A stretch of DNA of 51,165 nucleotides from Holosporales bacterium (GTDB lineage Bacteria; Pseudomonadota; Alphaproteobacteria; Holosporales; Holosporaceae), in NCBI GenBank assembly GCA_947457385.1, contig CANGUX010000004.1, positions 1 to 51,165 of the forward strand, in the 5' to 3' direction. The notes beneath the pieces were generated by a model that had not been told where the DNA came from, ran no database searches, and saw only the letters and a list, made by a program, of their open reading frames with translations. Position 1 is the first letter of the stretch, and each line of letters begins with the position of its first letter. Shown here piece by piece: positions 46,609 through 51,165 of this stretch. Made by a program: the position numbers and the translations under genes.

Positions 46609-48264
46609 TCACGATAGAATGCCCCCCAATGTGCGGTTGACTTCCTCAAGACTCGTTTCCCCCTGCAAGACCGAAGTCATGGCATCTGAGAAAAGACTCT
46701 TAAATTCTTTTTGGATAAGAACGCGTTTTAACTCATGGTAGGGGGCGTGCTCTAAAATCAATCCTTCCAGGTCCGGATCCATCACAATGACCTCTGCAAT
46801 GGCTTTACGCCCTGAATACCCTTGAAATTTACAGCTGGAGCAGCCCCTGGCTTGATACACTTTGCTCTGGGGCGGAATAGAATAAGTTTGCGCTTTTTGA
46901 GATGAGATCTCTGTGGCTATTTTACAATGAGGGCATAATACCCGAATGAGACGTTGCGCCACAATGCCATTGAGAATACCGGCTAAAAGGGAAATGGGTA
47001 CTTTCAATTCAATCAAACGATAAATTGTAGCAAGGGCATGGACAGCATGAAGGGTTGTCAAGACACAATGACCTGTCATGCCCGCTCGGATGGCCATTTC
47101 AGCCGTGCGCTCATCTCGAATTTCTCCGATTAAAATGATGTCTGGATCTTGGCGCAAAATAGAATGCATGCCCGTAAAAAAAGAAAGGGATGAATTTTCT
47201 TTGACCTCGCTCTGACGAAGGCCTGGAATATGGTATTCTACCGGCTCTTCCAAGGTCATAATGTTTACTTGATCGGTATTTAAAAAAGAAAGCATACTAT
47301 AGAGTGAAGTCGTCTTTCCTGAACCTGTTGGCCCCGTCATGACAACCATGCCCTCAGGCTTTTTAAGAATACGATGAATGCACGCCAGATTGTGTGGGTT
47401 ATATCCCAATTTTTCCAAAGGAATCAAAGCATTGACTTGATCCAAAAGACGCAAAACAAAGTTCTCGCCCTCAATGGTAGGGTGACAAGAAGCGCGAAAA
47501 TCTATGGGACGCCCCATGACAGAAATGGTAAATCGACCATCTTGAGGCCTTCGACTCTCTGCAATATCCATACCTGCTAATACCTTTAACTGCACGCACA
47601 AAGCTTGCCAAAAAGAATGATGGAAGCGACGCACCGTCTGAAGAAGGCCATCGCAACGCACGCGAACACGAATGGCTATTTTTTCAGGCTCAAAATGAAT
47701 ATCCGAGGCTTGCATATGCACTGCTTCCATAAAAAGTGTATGCAAAAAGCGATTGATGACCTGATCTTCTATCATGCAATGACTGGAAAATTGGGCTTTA
47801 CGTTTGGGGGCATTTTCTTGCAACGCCACAAGAATATCTGATTTTTTAGCCATCACCGCAATCAATTGATGATCTTCTGGTAAATGACTTTTTATGCTGT
47901 CATAGGCTTGAATATCGCTTACATCGGCCATCGCCACAATAAAGGTGCGCGCTTCTTCGTCATGATCTATCAAAATCGCTAAACACGATTCTGAGACCTC
48001 ATAAGGCAACCACACAGCCAACCGTTGAATCGTGTCCCGATATGCGGGAAGAGAAATCACTTCGGCTTGACGAAATTGCCCTAACAACACAATCAGCTCA
48101 TCTTCTGTAAGAATGTGCAATTCCAAGAGCAAAGCTTTAAGCGACCGTTGAGACACTTGGTGTTCTATCAGTACAATTTCTTGCTCTTCCAAAGAAAGCT
48201 TTCCACAGGCTGTGAGGTGCTCAAGAAGGATTGTATTTTCCCTAGAAATCGCGATAGCGCTCAT
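46609..48264 (-). CDS. pilus/secretion assembly ATPase PilB/GspE
   Basis: Hexameric ATPase that powers pilin polymerisation. The 551-residue product has an MshEN-type N-terminal domain (about residues 10-75 and probably a second to 150). The ATPase core has Walker A GPTGSGKT (311-318), the Asp box, Walker B with Glu381 in IILIGEIRDERTAE, and the His box TTLHA. A zinc site follows from about residue 440 (CPHC ... CSSC), typical of PilB/GspE rather than the retraction ATPase PilT. It is the first gene of the five-gene operon. Confidence 0.93.
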   Translation of the reverse strand: MSAIAISRENTILLEHLTACGKLSLEEQEIVLIEHQVSQRSLKALLLELHILTEDELIVLLGQFRQAEVISLPAYRDTIQRLAVWLPYEVSESCLAILIDHDEEARTFIVAMADVSDIQAYDSIKSHLPEDHQLIAVMAKKSDILVALQENAPKRKAQFSSHCMIEDQVINRFLHTLFMEAVHMQASDIHFEPEKIAIRVRVRCDGLLQTVRRFHHSFWQALCVQLKVLAGMDIAESRRPQDGRFTISVMGRPIDFRASCHPTIEGENFVLRLLDQVNALIPLEKLGYNPHNLACIHRILKKPEGMVVMTGPTGSGKTTSLYSMLSFLNTDQVNIMTLEEPVEYHIPGLRQSEVKENSSLSFFTGMHSILRQDPDIILIGEIRDERTAEMAIRAGMTGHCVLTTLHAVHALATIYRLIELKVPISLLAGILNGIVAQRLIRVLCPHCKIATEISSQKAQTYSIPPQSKVYQARGCSSCKFQGYSGRKAIAEVIVMDPDLEGLILEHAPYHELKRVLIQKEFKSLFSDAMTSVLQGETSLEEVNRTLGGILS

Positions 48265-48614
48265 GCTGGGAGGGCTTCCAAGAACAATTTAAGTGTAGAC
48301 TATTCAGAAATAACTCCCATGTCAACAGTTTAGTTTTTTAAATTATTCTAAAAAACACATAAAAATTAATTTAATTTTTGTTCTATTTGTTGGATAGCTT
48401 AAAGTACTTTTTCTTAATGATGGCCATACTCCTATTGCAGAACCTAACCTATCAAAAGATTTACGTTTAATGTTCTTTTAGGATAAAAATTTAAAAAAAC
48501 CATGAAGTTGTATTTTTAATGCCTATTTTTAGTCATTCTATTAGAAAAGGTCTCCTCGCCATGGGATGCATCCTGGCGCATACTAAGGAAACTATGGGCC
48601 TATAGGAAAGGGAT
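48265..48614. other. AT-rich region between the divergent pilus operon and holA
   Basis: About 350 bp, strongly AT-rich in its first part. It must carry the promoter of the minus-strand assembly operon and that of holA. I see no clear -35/-10 pairs. A short broken frame around 48418-48480 (DGHTPIAEPNLSKDLRLMFF-stop) may be gene debris of unknown type. Confidence 0.45.
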
Positions 48615-49529
48615 ATGAAAGTCTCTCTTGTGCAGTTTTTGCCTTTTATCATGCAAAAAAAATTAAGAGGAGCGGTGCTTTATGGGTACGACGAGGGTCT
48701 GATGCAAGGTCTATTGGGCGAAATGCAAGATGCTCTATCGTGTTCTGTGATGCGCGAAGAAGAGGCGTTAGCCTGTCCTGAAATCATAGGAGCCCCCTCA
48801 CTCTTTGCAGCCCCTTCAGCCGTGACTTTGATTCCAAACGTAACGCGTTCTTCGGCTATCCTAGGGCTTTTGGAGGGGCTTCCTCCTGCACACATCTTAG
48901 TGTGGACCACCTCAGAAAACAGCGCTGCATTAACCCCTTTTTTAAGCTCAGCACACGTGGGTGTTGTGGCATGCTATGAGTGTAGCGCACAAGAATCTTC
49001 TTCTTTATTGCGCAGACATGCTCAAAAAAAAGCTCTGACCTTTCATCCCGAAGCCTTTGCATTATGTGCAGAATGGACCCGTCATGGCACTTGGGAAACG
49101 TGTTGTCAATCGCTTTATTTGTGTCAAGAATCCCCCATATCCTCTGAATGTATCATGGCCTTGTTAGAAGAGCCCCAGCAAGAACTTGTTCTATTGCCTT
49201 TGAAACCCTCTTCAATTTCTATTCCTCCCTTAAGCGCTTCGGAAGGATTAAAGCTTATTCGTGCTTGGCAACGCCTATTTCTTCAATTAGGGCAACTTAT
49301 AGCTTTAAAGAGCGTTTTGACCCATCCAGACACCCTTAAACGCGTTTCTCCTCCTATTTTTTTTAAACATACCCCTTTTTTAATAAAAGCGGTACCCTTT
49401 TGGCCAATCCATCGTCTCGCCAAATCCTTTCAAAATCTAGCAATCTGTGAAATTGAACTCAAAAAGAATCCCAATCATAGCCAAGGATTACTTGCTTGCC
49501 TTTTAAAAACACTCTTGTCTGATGATTAG
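48615..49529 (+). CDS. holA: DNA polymerase III delta subunit
   Basis: Clamp-loader subunit that opens the beta clamp. The 304-residue length is normal. The N-terminus (LRGAVLYGYDEGLMQGLL) matches the delta pattern of ssDNA/ATPase-like domain I. The C-terminal domain has SPPIFFKHTPFLIKAVPFW (family RPPVFFKRK...) and LAICEIELKKNPNHSQGLLA, typical of alphaproteobacterial HolA. GGAAAGGGAT stands before the ATG. In many alphaproteobacteria holA is the gene next to parB, close to oriC; here parAB are not in the window but a dense DnaA-box cluster lies 1.4 kb downstream. Confidence 0.85.
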   Translation: MKVSLVQFLPFIMQKKLRGAVLYGYDEGLMQGLLGEMQDALSCSVMREEEALACPEIIGAPSLFAAPSAVTLIPNVTRSSAILGLLEGLPPAHILVWTTSENSAALTPFLSSAHVGVVACYECSAQESSSLLRRHAQKKALTFHPEAFALCAEWTRHGTWETCCQSLYLCQESPISSECIMALLEEPQQELVLLPLKPSSISIPPLSASEGLKLIRAWQRLFLQLGQLIALKSVLTHPDTLKRVSPPIFFKHTPFLIKAVPFWPIHRLAKSFQNLAICEIELKKNPNHSQGLLACLLKTLLSDD

Positions 49530-49646
49530 AAAAAAATCTACGCATTTATTTGTTAATTAGTAATTTTTAAATATTAATTGTTTATTTTTCATTGTATTAT
49601 TTTTTAATATTTCTTGATTAATGAAACTTTTTGAATTAAAATTAAT

Positions 49647-49672
49647 CAAACAAACAAACAAATAAATAAATA
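49647..49672 (+). repeat. tetranucleotide repeat directly upstream of a start codon
   Basis: The 26 bp before ATG 49673 consist of CAAA x3 followed by TAAA-type x3 units (CAAACAAACAAA, then TAAATAAATAA). The tract occupies the place of the ribosome-binding site, and no purine-rich site is visible there. Confidence 0.85.
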
Positions 49673-49960
49673 ATGAAAAAAGCTTACTTAATGTCACTAT
49701 TTTTTTTAGCATCAACCGCTTACGCAAGCGAAAATAATATGCCACCAATCGATAACTTAGAAAATCTTTTAAAAACGCCCATGGATAACAAATTTCTTGA
49801 TTTGTTGGAGCAAAGCAAAGTCGCTGACACTCAGGAAAAAAAAGACCGTGTTGCAGCAGAAATGGAAAATTTTCTCAATAAAAGTAAAGAATTTTTTTTC
49901 AAGAAATACATGGAATTAAATCATTACAATCCTGATGTAGATGGAAAAGAAAATTATTAA
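49673..49960 (+). CDS. small secreted protein of unknown function
   Basis: A 95-residue product with a signal peptide MKKAYLMSLFFLASTAYA cleaved before SENN. The mature part of 77 residues is mostly helical and charged (NKFLDLLEQSKVADTQEKK, RVAAEMENFLNKSKEFFFKK) and has no Cys. It resembles the duplicated small secreted protein at 20991 in size, signal and composition, but I see no clear alignment between them. It has an AT-rich 5' region and a tetranucleotide repeat in place of a ribosome site. It is isolated between holA and fabI. Function unknown. Confidence 0.65.
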   Translation: MKKAYLMSLFFLASTAYASENNMPPIDNLENLLKTPMDNKFLDLLEQSKVADTQEKKDRVAAEMENFLNKSKEFFFKKYMELNHYNPDVDGKENY

Positions 49961-49968
49961 TGAAATGA

Positions 49969-49999
49969 AAAGGGGGATGCCGATAAGGAATCCTCCTTT
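49969..49999. terminator. bidirectional terminator between the small secreted protein and fabI
   Basis: A stem AAAGGGGGAT / ATCCTCCTTT (one mismatch) is followed by CAAATGTCTTTTCTGTTTTT on the plus strand, a U-rich tail, between two convergent genes. Confidence 0.7.
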
Positions 50000-50018
50000 C
50001 AAATGTCTTTTCTGTTTT

Positions 50019-50834
50019 TCATTGATTTGTTTTTTCCAATACAATATCTGGTGCATCTTTTGCTTTCATGCCTACGATATTATAGCCTGCATCCACGTGA
50101 TGGGTTTCACCTGTAACCCCACTAGACAAATCACTTAATAAATAAAGCGCTGATTTTCCTACATCTTCAAGGGTAATATTACGTCTAAGGGGGGCATTGT
50201 TTTGGCTCCATTGCAGAATATATCGAAAATCACCAATCCCTGATGCAGCCAATGTTTTGATGGAACCACACGATAGGGTATTGACCCTGATGCCCTTTTT
50301 CCCGAGATCTTCTGCAGCATAGCGCACGGACGTTTCAAGAGCTGCCTTAGCAACGCCCATGACATTGTAATGAGGCACCACTTTTTCAGATCCAAAATAA
50401 CTAAGGGTTAAAAAACTTCCCCCTGGGTTCATAAAGGCAGATCCATGTTTTAACGTTTCAATAAAGGAATAGCATGAAATAAGCATGGTGTTTAAGAAAT
50501 TTTCACGCGATGTTTGAATGAAATCGCCTCGCAATTCTTCTTTATTAGAGAATGCGACTGCATGCACCACAAAATCCAACGTTTCCCATGAATGGCTCAA
50601 ATCTTGGAATACGCGTTCTATAGCACCTTCCTCGGTCACATCACAGGGAAACACAAGAGAAGACCCCAAAGATTCAGATAAGGGTATCACGCGCTTTTTA
50701 AAAGGCTCACTAGCATAGGTAAATGCCAGCTCAGCGCCATGAGAAGCCAATTCTTTGGCAATCCCCCAAGCTAAGGAATGGTCATTGGCTACGCCGCAAA
50801 TGAGCCCTTTTTTCCCCTGCATTAAAGGTTTCAT
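50019..50834 (-). CDS. fabI: enoyl-[acyl-carrier-protein] reductase (NADH)
   Basis: Last reductive step of fatty acid elongation; target of triclosan-type inhibitors. The 271-residue SDR product has the N-terminal GLICGVANDHSLAWGIAKEL, LDFVVHAVAF, and the catalytic residues Tyr146, Tyr156 and Lys163 in LSYFGSEKVVPHYNVMGVAK, numbered as in E. coli FabI. GIRVNTLSCGSIKTLAASGI and LLSDLSSGVTGETHHVDAGYN complete it. AGAGAG precedes the ATG. It is transcribed away from the DnaA-box cluster, which begins about 100 bp upstream of its start, so DnaA could influence its promoter. Confidence 0.97.
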   Translation of the reverse strand: MKPLMQGKKGLICGVANDHSLAWGIAKELASHGAELAFTYASEPFKKRVIPLSESLGSSLVFPCDVTEEGAIERVFQDLSHSWETLDFVVHAVAFSNKEELRGDFIQTSRENFLNTMLISCYSFIETLKHGSAFMNPGGSFLTLSYFGSEKVVPHYNVMGVAKAALETSVRYAAEDLGKKGIRVNTLSCGSIKTLAASGIGDFRYILQWSQNNAPLRRNITLEDVGKSALYLLSDLSSGVTGETHHVDAGYNIVGMKAKDAPDIVLEKTNQ

Positions 50835-50933
50835 TATGCTCTCTTTCTTTTTTCTTAAGGGTATCGAATTTTTTTCCCCCTAACAACCCAATCTATATAA
50901 AAGAGAGGTAGTAGTTGTAGGGCCTGTGCAAAC

Positions 50934-51028
50934 TGTGCATAACTTTTGAAAAACGCAAAAAAACCCGAGAAAAATCTAGTTTTTTTTGAAAAAGTTATGC
51001 ACAGGGTTATGCACAGGCCTGTGCATAA
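50934..51028. promoter_or_regulatory. four DnaA boxes as direct and inverted copies around an AT-rich spacer
   Basis: Perfect TTATGCACA sites lie at 50995-51003 and 51007-51015 (plus) and at 50934-50942 and 51020-51028 (minus). They match the DnaA consensus TTATNCACA. The first pair forms a 15-bp perfect inverted repeat, CTGTGCATAACTTTT (50933-50947) and its complement (50990-51004), around a 42-bp spacer that is about 71% AT and contains A and T runs. The second pair forms a perfect 24-bp palindrome (51006-51029, half site GTTATGCACAGG). A degenerate inverted copy, TGTGCAAA, stands just to the left (about 50925-50932). The layout is that of a DnaA-regulated element, probably part of an origin. 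Confidence 0.75.
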
Positions 51029-51045
51029 CTCTAAAATTTGGAAAA

Positions 51046-51165
51046 GTTATGCACAGGTTATGCACAGGTTATGCACAGGTTATGCACAGGTTATGCACAG
51101 GTTATGCACAGGTTATGCACAGGTTATGCACAGGTTATGCACAGGTTATGCACAGGTTATGCACA
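51046..51165 (+). repeat. 11-bp tandem array of DnaA boxes (GTTATGCACAG)x11, runs off the window
   Basis: The unit GTTATGCACAG repeats without a mismatch from 51046 to the window end, the last copy being cut after TTATGCACA. Each unit contains one perfect DnaA box; the boxes start at 51047 and every 11 bp to 51157, eleven in all, in the same orientation. An 11-bp period is about one helical turn, so all boxes face nearly the same side of the DNA. The array continues beyond the window, so its true length is unknown. Likely roles are replication origin or DnaA titration. Confidence 0.85.

Noticed and set aside
51046-51165. CRISPR array or simple satellite
   Set aside because: No spacers; each 11-bp unit is an exact DnaA box, with further boxes in other orientations next to it, so a protein-binding array explains it better.

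Overview
The window comes from a low-to-mid GC alphaproteobacterium, most plausibly a host-associated, genome-reducing lineage of the Holosporales / Paracaedibacter type; this placement is an inference from gene content, not a tree. Supporting signs are a CckA-type hybrid kinase, an alphaproteobacterial FtsL, endonuclease-type MutL, a Gram-negative envelope (KdsB, BamD, FtsI, Alr), several 0.35-1.5 kb stretches with no intact gene, decayed IS630-type transposases and at least two frameshifted genes. Both ends of the window lie inside tandem repeats, so it may be a contig that broke at repeats.

Layout. 1-0.5 kb: 3' end of a protein made of 12-residue SRGPRPEGGGYA repeats, read in frame 3. 0.6-8.3 kb: topA and fabD (+), a short division cluster rsmH-ftsL-ftsI (-), malate dehydrogenase (+) and tRNA-Leu. 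8.4-14.9 kb: valS, tRNA-Gly and tRNA-Tyr, an IS630 remnant, alr, tRNA-Arg. 14.9-21 kb: ctpA, dnaE and accD (-). 21-24.8 kb: a tandemly duplicated small secreted protein (second copy frameshifted), pyrH (-), rho, a MazG-like pyrophosphohydrolase, tsaB (-). 24.9-31.4 kb: mutL (-), kdsB, a putative outer-membrane barrel, 1.5 kb of decayed DNA, rplS (-). 31.6-40.5 kb: cckA, bamD, rplY, a frameshifted GrpB/GNAT gene, a MotA/ExbB-like channel, an RluA-family pseudouridine synthase and ligA. 40.5-42.9 kb: an unknown polytopic membrane protein, a 5S rRNA without a neighbouring 23S, another IS630 remnant. 43-48.3 kb: a five-gene type IV pilus / type II secretion-like assembly operon (PilB, PilC, PilM/GspL, PilO and PilP/MshK-like) with no pilin, secretin or peptidase in the window. 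48.6-51.2 kb: holA, a small secreted protein behind a tetranucleotide repeat, fabI, and a dense cluster of DnaA boxes.

The most striking element is at 50.93-51.17 kb. Fifteen perfect TTATGCACA sites (consensus DnaA box TTATNCACA) occur there. Four are arranged as inverted and direct copies around an AT-rich spacer, and eleven follow in a head-to-tail array with an exact 11-bp period that runs off the window. holA, which in many alphaproteobacteria sits beside parAB close to oriC, lies 1.4 kb away, and rho, another origin-proximal gene in that class, is in the same window. I interpret the cluster as part of the replication origin or a DnaA-titration locus.

The rest is mostly housekeeping: replication and repair (topA, dnaE, holA, ligA, mutL), fatty acid synthesis (accD, fabD, fabI), envelope and division genes, and translation genes. 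Gene order is scrambled relative to free-living relatives.
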